Of a DNA stretch of 64,000 nucleotides, positions 22,229-33,257 are shown in pieces. The DNA is from Prostheceraeus crozeri (Eukaryota; Platyhelminthes; Polycladida; Euryleptidae): contig CAJQUW010008614.1 of the NCBI GenBank assembly GCA_907163375.1, forward strand, positions 310,001 to 374,000. Reading direction: 5' to 3'. The notes below the pieces were generated by a model that searched no databases, was not told where the DNA came from, and worked only from the letters and a program-made list of their open reading frames with translations. The position numbers and the translations under genes are program-made. Every line of letters starts with the position of its first letter. The first letter of the stretch is position 1.

Positions 22229-23230
22229 CCGTGTGTCCCATAATTCACACAAATTCTAAATTGGCTCCCATTTCCTGAATTTATATGGTAGAGACGCGCA
22301 TTTTTTTGTAAACTGAAGCCGAAACTGGGGGGTTTATATGGTATACTGCTTTATGTATAATACCTCTAAACAATATTTCCCATTTCTGAAACAAAAAAAT
22401 AACAAAGAAATGCAGTATGCAATTATATTTTGTTGATAACAAGAATGACAAGAGATTAAAACAACAAGATACTACATAACAAATTCAACAAGATCCAATA
22501 TCTACAAAAAGAAAGGCAATGTTCAATTAGAGACAGTGTTCAATAGGTCCTCCTTCACAATCAATCACTTTCTGTAATCTCGAACGCAGATGGAGAACAG
22601 ATCTTCTCAGCTCATCGGGATCAATTGCTTCAATCACCATAGTGATTCGGTCTTGCAATTCGTCGAGACTTGTGAATGAGACGTGTGATGGTAGACACAC
22701 TAAAAGGATCACGACGACAGCCATGAGTAGACTTATAAAGAGCTTTAGAACTGCTGAAGCAGATTTGCCATTAGAAAAATATAGCTCAACAAGTTCAATT
22801 CGTGCTTCGAGATCCATGCGTGTCGAAGTCTACCGGTAAGTTCTGACTGATCGAAGGCATTAAATTACCACAGTACGAATCAAAGTGAATATAATTCACC
22901 ACCACACGTGCGTCATTATTAGATGTTGAACACAACAATAGCATGATACTTGATCAGTGAACTGCGATTGTGTTTACAACACTAATCAATAGATGTCTTG
23001 ATGTCTTAAGAACGTAAGAAATAGTGTACTTCAAGCAATATGTGACGATAATTAACGGTTATGTAATACCATGTATAATAATCAGAGGAAGACCCCAGCA
23101 TAATAAAGCAGTATACCATATAAAACCCCCCAGTTTCGGCTTCAGTTTACAAAAAAACCGCGAGTCTCTACTATATAAATTCAGGAAATGGGAGACAATT
23201 AAGAATTTGCGTGACTTATGGGACACACGG
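22229..23230 (-). mobile_element. internally deleted mariner-group transposon
   Basis: Inverted termini of about 140 bp begin CCGTGTGTCCCATAA at 22,229 and complement it at 23,230, with TA on both sides. Between them, one minus-strand frame (22,527-22,817) joins the start of a transposase (MDLEARIELVELYFSNGKSA) to its end (AIDPDELRRSVLHLRSRLQK, then GGPIEHCL). The catalytic centre is gone, so this is a MITE-type deletion derivative that needs an outside transposase. Confidence 0.85.
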
Positions 23231-23314
23231 TATATCTTTGGTTTAAGTCCCTCTGGGGCTGTAATTTTGTTCAAATTATCTTGTCTAAATATAATTCCAC
23301 ACATCTTTGCTGAT

Positions 23315-23443
23315 ATGTCGACACCACGAACAAGACGTGGGCGGGTTGCTGAGGATTCGAATTCAGAAAGCGTAAAGCAATCGATCACAGCGTTAGAAAA
23401 ACGTCCGTCCGATAAGTTGGATAAAATGATTGATCGAATTGAT
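23315..23443 (+). pseudogene. LINE 3 ORF1, N-terminal 43 codons
   Basis: Starts MSTPRTRRGRVAED and reaches DKLDKMIDRID, the beginning of a coiled coil. The rest of ORF1 lies at 45,442-46,017, in the same frame, 22 kb away across the Polinton. Confidence 0.8.
23438..23443. repeat. Polinton target-site duplication, left copy
   Basis: ATTGAT, repeated exactly at 45,442-45,447. Six-base duplications are characteristic of Polintons. Confidence 0.9.
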
Positions 23444-24183
23444 AGTAGTAACCAAACCTCCACAATAAACACAGCGCCCCCCCCCCTCGGGAGAGAGTCT
23501 TGGTTGGCCGTCCAGGTTGACTTGGGCGGCCGACCAGGTTGGTAGATGTTGATAAACGACAGAGTTAACGGCGAATTTGGGATGGTTTTGGGCTGTAGAG
23601 CCAAAACGAAGCATCGGATGGGAAAACGGAGGCCAGATTCGGAATCTACGTGAAATTTTGGGTTAGGAAGGTTGTTTCCAGCGTAATCAGAGAGAAAAAA
23701 TTTTTGGGACGTCCCCCCCTCGGCAGCGTTGCTTCCAACTTTGGTTCTAGAGATCGTAGAAAGTCGTGCAATAGCTCGTTTGAAAGCTAAGAGTGAGACA
23801 CATTCAGTGAAAGAAACGACTTGTTCATGTCTGTCTTCGTTTAGATGTCAGACGTCATTTAAGATTTGGGAAATTGGCGAAAAACGACAAAGTTAACGGC
23901 GAATTTGGGATGTTTTGGTCTCTAGCGTCTAAACGGCTGCTCCAATGGCAGATCTGAGGACAGATTTGGAGTCAGCGTCAAATTCTACATCAGCATGGTA
24001 AATTTGAAAGCCATCGGAGAGAAAAAAATTTTCAACATTTTTCCGAAGACGAGTTATCGGCGAATTTGGGATGGCTGTGGGCTGTATAGCCAAAACGAAG
24101 CATCAGATGGGAAAACGGAGGCCAGATTCGGATTCAGCGTCAAATTCTACTTCACAATTGTGAGTTTCCAGCTCAATCGGACC
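23444..24183. repeat. Polinton left terminal inverted repeat
   Basis: Begins AGTAGTAACCAAAC, followed by a C10 tract and a GC-rich block. It matches the complement of about 44,700-45,441. It contains partly repeated modules, such as AACGGCGAATTTGGGATG at several places. Confidence 0.9.
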
Positions 24184-24256
24184 TCCAGAATCGGTGATAG
24201 AAGTGTTTAAAGTTTTTGGATGATGGATATTACGTCATCAGCTGATCACCACAAAC

Positions 24257-24290
24257 TATATAAGCTGGGAACCGACAGAGACTTTTCACT
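24257..24290 (+). promoter_or_regulatory. candidate Polinton core promoter
   Basis: TATATAAG at 24,257 and TCACT at 24,286, 29 nt apart, just inside the left TIR. It matches the TATA-to-TCATT layout seen at six other sites in this element, with a variant downstream word. It would drive the left accessory genes. Confidence 0.45.
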
Positions 24291-25000
24291 AAGACGAGAG
24301 ATTGTCAACGGTAGGTCGTCTCTCTGAGCTCCGATGATAGCATCGGACATTCCAAATTTTGGGTTTCTATGAGAAACCCACTTAGAAAATTTCATTGCTG
24401 ATATCAGCTAAGGCGTCAGACTTAAAGGTTAGCCAGGAGATGGCCTTAGTGTCCAGGCCATAAAAGACTCCAAAACTTTAAAGGCTTGTGACTTTGCTTC
24501 TACAAGTCCGTTTGACTTGATTCAAAAAAGTTTCGGTCGCTATTCACCTGCCCTAAGTGATAGACTACCTATAAAATTTCATAAGTAGTGCTAAATGTCT
24601 AAAAATTTAAATTCGCTATTTTTGGTGATTTTCGGGGTTTTCAAACCTTCTGATTTCAATAAAGACCTTTATAAAGTTGTCAGAGGCGATCTTCGGCTCA
24701 AGACATGCTTCCTGATGTAAATAACTCCACCGGTTTTCATGTCAAAATCGGGGTCCGAATACCAACACACTGATATGACGCACGCTCTGTCCGTGGGAGG
24801 TTGGATTTGAGGGCCGAGGCCTTGGAGTCGGGATGAGATCCCTCTGAGTAATGCCTGTAACGGATTCATCAGCCTAGCTTGTCTATCCTCAAGTATTGAA
24901 TGACATATTAGTTGTATTTTTAAAATGATTGTCAATGTATTCATTCGTTGAAGTTATAAATGGTATAAGTAGTAATTCTATTTCATCCTTCCTTTACAGA

Positions 25001-26077
25001 AAATGGGAGGAAATTCAAGATTTTTGCTTAAAAAGTGCTCTTGTGGAGAGATTGAGAGGCGGCGAATTTAAACGCCACATTAACAAATATAAGAATACTC
25101 CTCACTTTCACGAGGAAAGAGCCGTTATTTCCGGCTGCATACATTGCCTAAAATTTTTAAAAGGCAAGGACCAGACGGCATTTTATTCCGCTCACGCCGA
25201 ATGTCCGATCAAGAAGGCTAGTAATTATACAACATCAGACATCGGCAAAGTGATCACAGCCTTCTTCAACGAAACAACAGTCGATCTAGACGCAGAATTG
25301 CAAGATGCAATTGATACCATCTTGAGTCCTACTGCACCGACCACAGAACAACTAAGTTGATCGGAAAGCTCAGACGACCCCGATTCTGAGGAGGTCGTCA
25401 TCAATAGAAAAGCGGAAGACATAGGAAAACTGTCAAATCAGTCTTCCCCGATAAAGAAAGCGATCGCACAGCAGTCTTTCCCAGTAAAGAAGGGGATCAA
25501 GCAGCAGACGGATAGCTGGAACAAGGATGCCCAGATCGTAAAAGTGAGCCAGGAATATGCACTCACCAAATTAAAAGACGAACTGGCTCGTTACAAAAAC
25601 GAATGTGCGGCCCTCAGGGACGAGAATTTTCACCTGAAGGGTCAGGTACCCGAGATTCGGGCCCTGAAGACACAAGTCATCAATTTAGAACCTTTCCGCG
25701 AAAGGGCGCTTAGCAGCGAAAAACGCGTTACTGAGCAGGCGACGTACATAAAATCTTTAAAAGCTCAGGAAGAGACGTCAAAGCTGAAAATTGAACAACT
25801 GAAGATTAGCCTAACTGAGAGCCAGAAAAAAGAGGAGAAAAGAACAACGCTCCACCTTCCCGTTGTCAACAGCAGAATTGTTGGTAACATAATCATAGAA
25901 AGTGAGGACTTAGACACCACATTCGAGTGCTACGATGGGGCGATGGCGGAAGTGCGCTCCTTACACATTTCGATTAAGCATGATGGTGACATCAAGGAAT
26001 TGCGCCACCGCAAGCGGAAACTACCGACCAAATACCTACCTCACCCACCACCATCGAAGGTTCAACGAACCGATTAA
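25001..26077 (+). pseudogene. Polinton left accessory gene region with coiled coil
   Basis: Fossil accessory region of unknown function. The first part, after a TTTACAG acceptor-like site, reads KWEEIQDFCLKSALVERL and contains spaced Cys/His (ISGCIHCLKF, SAHAECPI). The second part (25,544-26,077) is a long heptad-type coiled coil (ELARYKNECAALRDENFHLK) with a basic tail (RHRKRKLPTKYLP). I know no family for it; position beside the TIR suggests element-specific cargo. Copy appears broken. Confidence 0.5.
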
Positions 26078-26085
26078 GTTAATTT

Positions 26086-26275
26086 ATGGTAAGTTAATAT
26101 CATCTCTATCACTTGAATATAATTTCATCTATTTTCTTTCTATTTTTCAGATGCGACGTGAACGAACCAACGGTCTTTAAGAGGCCACCCTGGGGCAAAA
26201 AGTGATAGTACCTCCACTTGGTTTGCCCTGGACAGACTTCGGTCTGACTGAATCTATCACATAATTAGAAAGACT
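26086..26275 (+). pseudogene. ATG-only leader exon, intron and duplicated tail segment
   Basis: ATG at 26,086 is followed at once by GTAAGT; the 62-bp candidate intron ends TTTTTCAG at 26,150. The sequence after it (about 26,170-26,270) is a near copy of the C-terminal segment of the next gene (VIVPP, GLPWTDFGLTESIT). It looks like a decayed partial duplicate of that gene. Confidence 0.5.
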
Positions 26276-26300
26276 GAGTCATGTCTCTGTATCAGAGGGG

Positions 26301-26337
26301 TATATAAACCATTACCTCTCTTTCATTTTCATTCTAT
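26301..26337 (+). promoter_or_regulatory. Polinton core promoter (TATA plus TCATTCTAT)
   Basis: TATATAAA at 26,301 and TCATTCTAT at 26,329, 28 nt downstream, directly before the ATG at 26,346. The same pair with the same spacing precedes PolB and the gene at 44.27 kb. Confidence 0.65.
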
Positions 26338-26345
26338 ACTTCATC

Positions 26346-26729
26346 ATGAACACACCTAAGACGACAGTCAGCTCTCCTGACAAGCCTCGGCTTAGACCGA
26401 GAAATTTATTTATTGAATTTTTAGAGATGGAGGAGCGAGAGCGAGTCTATAACAATCTTGCTCGAATCGGCTCATCGGTTACCGATGATGCCGATTCAAC
26501 AGAGTGGAGATATATTCCGCCCTCTGACAGTCGGATGGAAGTAGAGGAGGTCGATGCCGCTGACATAGAGAGATTAAAAGTCTCTCAGCGGAATCGGTCA
26601 AATCTAGACATGTATCCGAGAATGAACCATCGGTCTTTAAGAGACCACATGGGGCAAAATGTGATAGTACCTCCTCGTGGTTTGCCCTGGACAGACTTTG
26701 GTCTGACTGAATCTATCACACGAATATAA
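26346..26729 (+). CDS. Polinton accessory protein of 127 residues, unknown function
   Basis: An open 127-codon frame from MNTPKTTVSSPDKPRLRPRN to ITRI-stop. It has an acidic middle (MEVEEVDAADIERLK) and a C-terminal segment NHRSLRDHMGQNVIVPPRGL followed by PWTDFGLTES. That C-terminal segment is duplicated 450 bp upstream. It has its own TATA promoter. No family recognised. It could be a small regulatory or virion protein; no evidence separates these. Confidence 0.55.
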   Translation: MNTPKTTVSSPDKPRLRPRNLFIEFLEMEERERVYNNLARIGSSVTDDADSTEWRYIPPSDSRMEVEEVDAADIERLKVSQRNRSNLDMYPRMNHRSLRDHMGQNVIVPPRGLPWTDFGLTESITRI

Positions 26730-27277
26730 AAATATAATCATAAAGTTGTATCTGCTATCAGTCAAATTTAACGTTGCATGGCACGGAGAACTTCGGTATG
26801 ATTCTTCCTGTTGGTGGGCGATCTCTCTTGAGACAGCGGATGATATCGTAGTGATGAGTGTGGCAAGGGCTTGAGACTTACCTTAATCCGACTTTCCAAC
26901 GGTCGTCGTGGTCTCTTCGCTCAACGTAGCACTTTGAACGCCAATCGGTTGAGTCTTAGCTATCTGCCGCAGGTTACTTTTTAAATTCTCCATTGCATAC
27001 GTTATCTGAGAATGAATCATGAGTTCTCTTAAAAACTGCCTCTATCATTGAGGCTAAATGATGAAGGGATGAAATGGGAGGGCACTCTTGCGCCACACGC
27101 AAACATATACATCTTCTCTCTTTACTAACGATACGATCTCTTTTGATAGAAAAGTAGACCGATAATAAATATGACATTCGCAACCATGTATACAATAAAC
27201 CCCATATGTAAATTCTTCCCTTTATTTCCATTTCTAGATCAATACATTGTAAAACAATGACATGTAGCTCTTTAGAT

Positions 27278-27625
27278 TTATTTATCAAAGTTCAGTGGGA
27301 CTGGTTTCAAGTCATTATAAATCCTGTAATATACCACTCGCTTTGGTGCATCCCGTACTCTTCTGAGTCGCGTCGTCTTCGGTGTGAACTCGCTTTCACT
27401 CCATACAACTTGGGTGATTTCACTTTTGCTACCACTCTTCTCCTCGACATTGGCGATTTCGGGTTTATTGCCACTGTTCACATCCTCGTCCCATTCATCG
27501 ACAACTTCGAAAATTTTGTGGAAAATATTTAAGGCTTCAGAAGAATTTGCGATACTAGCATGTTTGATCGTTTGATGTGAATGAGAAGTGCTACAATCTT
27601 CTGATTTATATAGGATATTCAACAA
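27278..27625 (-). CDS. Polinton accessory ORF, unknown
   Basis: Minus-strand open frame of 115 codons, acidic in the middle (FEVVDEWDEDVNSG) and basic towards the end (TTRLRRVRDAPKRVVYYRI). A TATATAAA box lies inside the first codons (27,612-27,605, minus strand), with TCATTCAC about 26 nt on, so the true transcript and start may lie further downstream. Not similar to any family I know. Confidence 0.35.
   Translation of the reverse strand: MLNILYKSEDCSTSHSHQTIKHASIANSSEALNIFHKIFEVVDEWDEDVNSGNKPEIANVEEKSGSKSEITQVVWSESEFTPKTTRLRRVRDAPKRVVYYRIYNDLKPVPLNFDK
27586..27612 (-). promoter_or_regulatory. candidate Polinton core promoter, minus strand
   Basis: TATATAAA (27,612-27,605) followed by TCATTC starting at 27,586, the shared layout with 26-nt spacing. 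Confidence 0.45.
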
Positions 27626-28093
27626 TACTTTCCTCGACAGCCAATCAGAATCACTCTAATTTAGATAAAGGCTGTTAAAGTCAGAAGATTGCAAGATATA
27701 CCAATCTCAGCTAAAATGACAACTTTGTGATCGTCAATGAGTGCGATGAAGGCATGAGTAGTCAGGAGAGTGGTAACAAAACTGTAAGAATTATCTGGAC
27801 AGACGAAGAGTGAACACCGAAAACAACTCGTGAGCGAAGAGTGTCAGATGCTCCCAAACGATCAAGTATGCTTTGATTTTAAATAAATCTAAAGAACCAC
27901 ATGTCATTACTTTTTGATATTTTCCCTCAGTGATTGAGGTCGTATTTAGAAAAAATGATAGTGTCTAGCATCAGCTGCTATGATTTATACTGAGCTGTCA
28001 AATGATTAGATTTTCACTATGATGTTGATGACTACATTACCCAGAAATAAGTGAAAACAGACAGATATAACAAATGAAACATATATTCAGAAA

Positions 28094-28492
28094 TTACAAA
28101 TAATTTAGAAGTTCTTCAGTACTAATATTGTCCCACAGCGATTCGCAGTTACTGCAGTCAGATTTCAGTTGTCGCAGTTTTTCCTCCGCTGCAGCCAACA
28201 CACCAAAGACGTACTCCCATTCAATCTCGCTCCTGGGTTGAGACGATGGGCTGTACCATCTCCGTATGTCATGGAGAAGACTGATATCATCCTCCTTTGA
28301 CACATCCTCCTTGTTGTATAGTAGGTACTTCCACCTCACATACACCATTTCCATCTCCTCTTCCTCAGTCAGAGACGGATACTCCAAACTTGGAATATCC
28401 TCGACTGTTTTCTTCTTCTCCAACTTCACCGTCTTTGGAGCGGGAGGGCAAGTTGATGTGTCCACGGAGAGAGTTGCTGTTGGCGAATTCAT
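28094..28492 (-). CDS. Polinton accessory ORF, 132 residues, unknown
   Basis: Open frame MNSPTATLSVDTSTCPPAPK to ELLNYL-stop. Proline-rich N-terminus, acidic stretch LTEEEEMEMVYVRWKYLLY and a helical C-terminus with AAAEEKLRQLK. No recognisable domain. It lies divergently next to PolB, between the PolB promoter and the left accessory block. Confidence 0.5.
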   Translation of the reverse strand: MNSPTATLSVDTSTCPPAPKTVKLEKKKTVEDIPSLEYPSLTEEEEMEMVYVRWKYLLYNKEDVSKEDDISLLHDIRRWYSPSSQPRSEIEWEYVFGVLAAAEEKLRQLKSDCSNCESLWDNISTEELLNYL

Positions 28493-28588
28493 GACTTCAA
28501 ATTGTATGCTATAAACTTGATTTCTTAGTGCTTAAGTACAAGTAAGTTGCCAATCAAATGAATAGCCAATGAATGCCGAGTATGAGAA

Positions 28589-28627
28589 TATATAAAAGAG
28601 GGGAAACAGACTTATTTTTCATTCTAT
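28589..28627 (+). promoter_or_regulatory. PolB core promoter (TATA plus TCATTCTAT)
   Basis: TATATAAAAG at 28,589 and TCATTCTAT at 28,619, about 30 nt apart. It lies 97 bp before the first ATG of the PolB gene at 28,724. Confidence 0.65.
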
Positions 28628-28723
28628 ATTTAATACGTATTGAGAATAAGTGAAGTCTCTATTTTGATAAACTATACAATTTACTGACATTGAAGTACCA
28701 TACTTAAACTTGTTTTCGTTGAA

Positions 28724-31700
28724 ATGGTAAGTTGAAGATTTCCTCACTCATCTCCCTCAAACGTTTGATTAATAGCATTTTTCTCAATTTCAGCCATCTA
28801 CTTCATCACCAAAACGCTCCCTTCTCGAGGAAACTTTACAACTGTTAAGTGAAGGTAGGTTGTAACAATAAACTATAACTTTAATAGAGATGATAGAATG
28901 ATTTCTCTTTCAGGTGATGTTAGTACCAGCTCAAGCGGTCAGTCGCGGGAATCTAATGAGCGGGAATGTGCTGATTGTGGTCACATCTTTATAAGGAAGC
29001 GTGATCTCGCCCGACACATCAGACAACGTGTATGTCAACCCAAGACATCATCAATCTCCCGAGGTGAGGATGATTCTATTCAACATGTCTCCTTTACTTG
29101 CGACTTTTGCACGCTATCTTTGAAACACGTTTTGAATTTTCTTCACATAGACTTCACCACGCGCATACAAATGATAGTTATAGTAACAGCACCTCCTCTA
29201 TCCGTCTCACTGAAGTGTCTCTCAATAATGTAGTGAGAAATTTCCATATGGAATCCTCAGAAACCATTGCTGATTTTCCGGAGTGGTTTCATCAAAATTC
29301 AATATTAATAGATGCGTTCTTTAGAAATTTAGACAACTTTAGAATAAAAGCGCTCATCTATCTTAAAATAAAATATGTTAAAGTTGATCATCATACTGGC
29401 GAAGTAGTGCAGAGATTGGAGTTTCACATACCCTCCTCCCCTGCTACAGAGGTAGTAGATAAAGAAGTATGGTTAAATTTTCACATTCAAGGGCTAAATT
29501 CAAATATTCATAAATTTAACGAGCGCGATAGTGGTCTGATTTTTGATGGTGTAGAATCTGCCATGTTTAAAATTACTCTATTAGCAAATTACAGTGGACG
29601 AGGCCTCTTCAATCTTCCAAAAACGTTAGAAGATAAGAAAGCAGTCATTTCTATAGATTGTGAATTGCACTGTTTTAAGTATGCGGTTTTATCCATTCTC
29701 CGCTATCATGATGTACAGAACAACCGTTTCCGTAAAACCAAATATCATCAATGGGAGAATGAATTGAAATTTGATGACTGTAATAGTGAAGATATAAAAT
29801 TGAAAGATACAGAGAAATTTGAAAAATTAAATGAAATTAAAATGGTTGTTCACGTCTGGCAAAAAGGACTTAAAGGTGTACGCTACAACAAACGTTCATC
29901 AACTTATGATCGTGTTGTCAACCTCTTGTTGGTATATGAGGATAGCAGTCAACAATGGCATTACTGCGGTATTCCAAATGTTCATCGACTATATTCCCAC
30001 TTAACATCCAAAAGGGGTAGCATTTCATATGTGACCGTTTATGAGATCCTTCTGGTCAAAAGATAATTTTCAAACACATTATGAATGGTGTAAGCGAGGT
30101 AAATTGCAAATGGAACGCATGCCCAAAGATAAAATCTTTTCATATAGAGAGAATGGTAGTGAGTTAAGTCCTCTTCGTGTCATCTATGCTGACATCGATT
30201 GCTATATGGATGATAACATCCACAAGCCAGCAGCCATATCCTGTTATGAGGTATGGCATATTCATTTCCAAAATAAAAATAATAAAATGCACGTCTTGCA
30301 AGGTGAGGATTGTATACACAAATTCTTGCAATTCCTGGAAAGTGCTAGTAAATTTCAACAAAAATATGATAGTGAACTCGATCACAGATCATTAAATATG
30401 ACAGCAGATGATCAGGTAAAATTTGAAAGTTGTAAAGTCTGCTCAAAATGTAGTAAAACGTTCGATGACGGTAAAATTAAGAAAGTGCGTGAACATGATC
30501 ACATCACTGGTAAATTTAGAAACGCACTGTGTTCAAGATGCAATTTTTCTCTAAGAATGAAACGGCGCACTCTACCCGTAATTTTTCATAATTTCAAAGG
30601 CTATGACAGCCATATGATAATAAAAGGGGGGTCAGGAAAAATTAAGGGGTGGTTGATGAATGTTATAGCTCAAACGAGGGAAAAATCCATGTCCATGACA
30701 GCAAAAGTACCAGTTGATAAGACTAAAGAGATAAGATGAGATAAGATAATAAGATAATAAGATAATAAGATAAGATGATAAGACAGTCTACTTTGATATG
30801 AAATTCTTAGATTCCTATCAATTCATGACTTCATCACTAGCATCTCTCGTTCAAAATATTAAGTCTCTTCCACTAACTCAAAATTTGAAGAAACAATATC
30901 CTAACTTGACAGATGAAGTCATCACATGCAAATGACTGTTTCCGTATGCATAATCTGACAACATTTCTAAATTTAGTGAGACTTTTCTTCCATCAATAGA
31001 TAAATTTAAAAATGATTTGACTGGTATAGAATGTAAGGTAGCAGATTACAATGATGCTCAAATTAATTGGACAAAATTTGACTGTCAAACGTTTAGCGAT
31101 TATATGATCGCCTATCTAAAATTAGATGTATTTTTGCTGGCTGATGTATTTCAGGAGTTTCGACGAGTGACACTGGAAGAAGATAAATTAGACCCTATCC
31201 ACTTTGTCAGTCTTCCAGCCATGTCATTCCAGTCTGCTTTTAAAATGACTGGAGAGAGCATCCATCTTATACAAGATCCAGAGATGTATAATTTATTTGA
31301 GCGATGAATTCGCGGTAGTCTCACATTTGTAAATAGACATCAAAAATTATCAAAAATAGTAGATGATGATCAGATTCATCTAAAGTACTATGACCAGAAT
31401 AATTTATATGGTAGTTCACTATCCAAACCTCTACCTCACTCTGAGTTTAGCTGGCTAGTGGATAGTGAAATTCAACATTTCTCCAATCCTTCAAGCATAT
31501 TAGCTTTTCCAGGTGATGGTGATTGTAGATATTATTTCGAGGTAGATCTTATCTATCCACATAGTATTAAAAATAAAACTGTGGATTTTCCACTTGCGTC
31601 CGAATCAGGTGAAGTGACTGAAGACATGTTTTCGGACTTTATGAAAAAAATTTCATTAAGATTTCGAAAGGAGTGGACAGCACAAGTATAAGCCTTGTCG

Positions 31701-32121
31701 CAAACTTTTGTTTACTCAATTTGATAAAGAAAATTATCTAGTCCACTTTTCCATCTTAAAATTTTATTTAGAAATGGGCATGATTTTAAAAACAGTTCAC
31801 CGCATTATCAAATTTAGACAGAAAGCCTTTCTGAAACCTCATATTGATAGTAACAGCCAGAAACGTGCACTAGCCCAAAATAATTTTGAAAAGGATTTTT
31901 ATAAATATAAGAATAATAGTCTTTTTGGTAAGACGATGGAGGATGTTAGAAAACGTATAAACTATAAACTTGTGAATCATAATGATAAATTTCAAAAGTT
32001 AGTGGCATCACCTCTCTTTATTGATGGAGATATCATAGATGATGAATTGGTTGGTGTTAAAATGATAAAATCAGAAGTAGAGTTGTGCAAGCCCATCATC
32101 CTGATGCAAACATATCACTAA
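28724..32121 (+). pseudogene. PolB: Polinton PolB, protein-primed type family B DNA polymerase (fossil)
   Basis: Replicates Polinton DNA with a protein primer. Begins with an ATG-only exon, then candidate GT-AG introns at 28,727-28,793 and 28,855-28,913. The N-terminus carries a C2H2 finger (CADCGHIF...HIRQRVC). Further on: a zinc motif (CSKCSKTF, REHDHITGKFRNALC), exonuclease block PVIFHNFKGYDSHMI, DVFLLADVFQEFRR, polymerase motif A (YYDQNNLYG) and motif B (YKNNSLFGKTMED). The copy is broken in several places and not complete. It converges on the minus-strand capsid cluster, as in other Polintons. Confidence 0.9.
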
Positions 32122-32348
32122 CCAAAAGAATTAAACTCACACTACCACATTCAGGAGATGTGTAAATAGATTCAGTCTCAAATCAGTATTTTGATGATGC
32201 TTTTGTTGACATTCATTGTTGTTTTATGTATCGCTTTAGATTGTACTTCCTTGTGAATATATGCCTACAGTCAGCTCATTCCCCCTATATCTGTGAAAAG
32301 ACTTTTTCATACACATATTTTTATTTCAATAAACATATCACAATGACT

Positions 32349-33227
32349 TCACTTTGTTTTCCGAAACACTAAAGTTACGAGGGATTTAGTATCTTTCACA
32401 TGGATGAACTCATGTAGACCATTTGTAATTTTGATAGAAATAGATGGTATAGTTTGTTTGATAACAAGATGGTAGAAAATAGGTTGAAACATCTTCTCGA
32501 CCATTCCATATAAAGCATCCTTATTATGAATGAAATCACGTAAAATGTGTTCTTTTTCCTCCCCAACAGAAATAGGTAGAATCAAATCACTTTGAATGTA
32601 AAGGTGCTGTTCATGTTTATCAAGTGTCATTGGTGTTTCTATACCAATCGTATGCGCAACAGTAAACATATTTTGTAGCATTGAAAAACCAAAGAGTTTT
32701 TTCAAATTTTTGCTCAATTGACATTGAATGTCATCACCCAGTTTCAGAACAACGCGTTGATTTTCAATTGAAAACGAAATGTAGTGTGTCTTTACATCAT
32801 ACTTACTTTTCATCACATGCTTCAACTTCTGTTGTATATAAGGATTTATTACATGAATGAAGCTTTCAACTGTATGATATAGACACGGCATTATATTGAT
32901 AGCAACTTTAGATTCTTCATAAGACTGGTAAATTTTCTTGATGCGATCACCATAGATGTCCACCCACCATTCATCATTAACTGAATCAGCTTTAGTGTGA
33001 TATTCATGAGAAGCATAAACCAAACCGCTTCCAATAATGGGTGTATAATGTCTTACAAAATGACGCAAGGTTGGAGAGAAATAAACTGTAAGTTTGTCAT
33101 TATATTTCTGAATAACCAACTTATCTTTGTCCGCCATAATTTTCTCTCCATACTTCTTACCCACAGTCTCATTCCATCGTTTTACTAACTCAATAAGTGA
33201 TAAAGGTTGAACACCACGCTTTTTCAA
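32349..33227 (-). CDS. Polinton capsid/fibre-like ORF, unit A second part
   Basis: A 292-codon open frame starting MKKRGVQPLSLIELVKRW. The C-terminal part (LYIQSDLILPISVGEEKEHI, then LVTLVFRKTK) resembles the end of the ORF at 33,909-34,640 in layout: a 'shared YxxxD-type strand, adaptor loop, then a final beta strand'. Such proteins occur in many invertebrate Polintons near the capsid genes and are probably virion surface proteins, though function is not shown. Probably a minor capsid, penton or fibre component; confidence in the Polinton family is higher than in the role. Confidence 0.5.
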   Translation of the reverse strand: MKKRGVQPLSLIELVKRWNETVGKKYGEKIMADKDKLVIQKYNDKLTVYFSPTLRHFVRHYTPIIGSGLVYASHEYHTKADSVNDEWWVDIYGDRIKKIYQSYEESKVAINIMPCLYHTVESFIHVINPYIQQKLKHVMKSKYDVKTHYISFSIENQRVVLKLGDDIQCQLSKNLKKLFGFSMLQNMFTVAHTIGIETPMTLDKHEQHLYIQSDLILPISVGEEKEHILRDFIHNKDALYGMVEKMFQPIFYHLVIKQTIPSISIKITNGLHEFIHVKDTKSLVTLVFRKTK

Positions 33228-33257
33228 AATGATGCGTTCTTCACATTCTACAACATC

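Larger units (their letters stand above)
22037..23443 (+). mobile_element. LINE 3, 5' part (leader and start of ORF1)
   Basis: The 5' leader probably covers 22,037-22,226 and 23,233-23,314, split by a mariner derivative. ORF1 starts at ATG 23,315 (MSTPRTRRGRVAEDSN) and runs in frame to 23,443, where the Polinton begins. It resumes in the same frame at 45,442. The leader assignment is inference from position; the ORF1 assignment rests on the frame match across the insertion. Confidence 0.7.
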
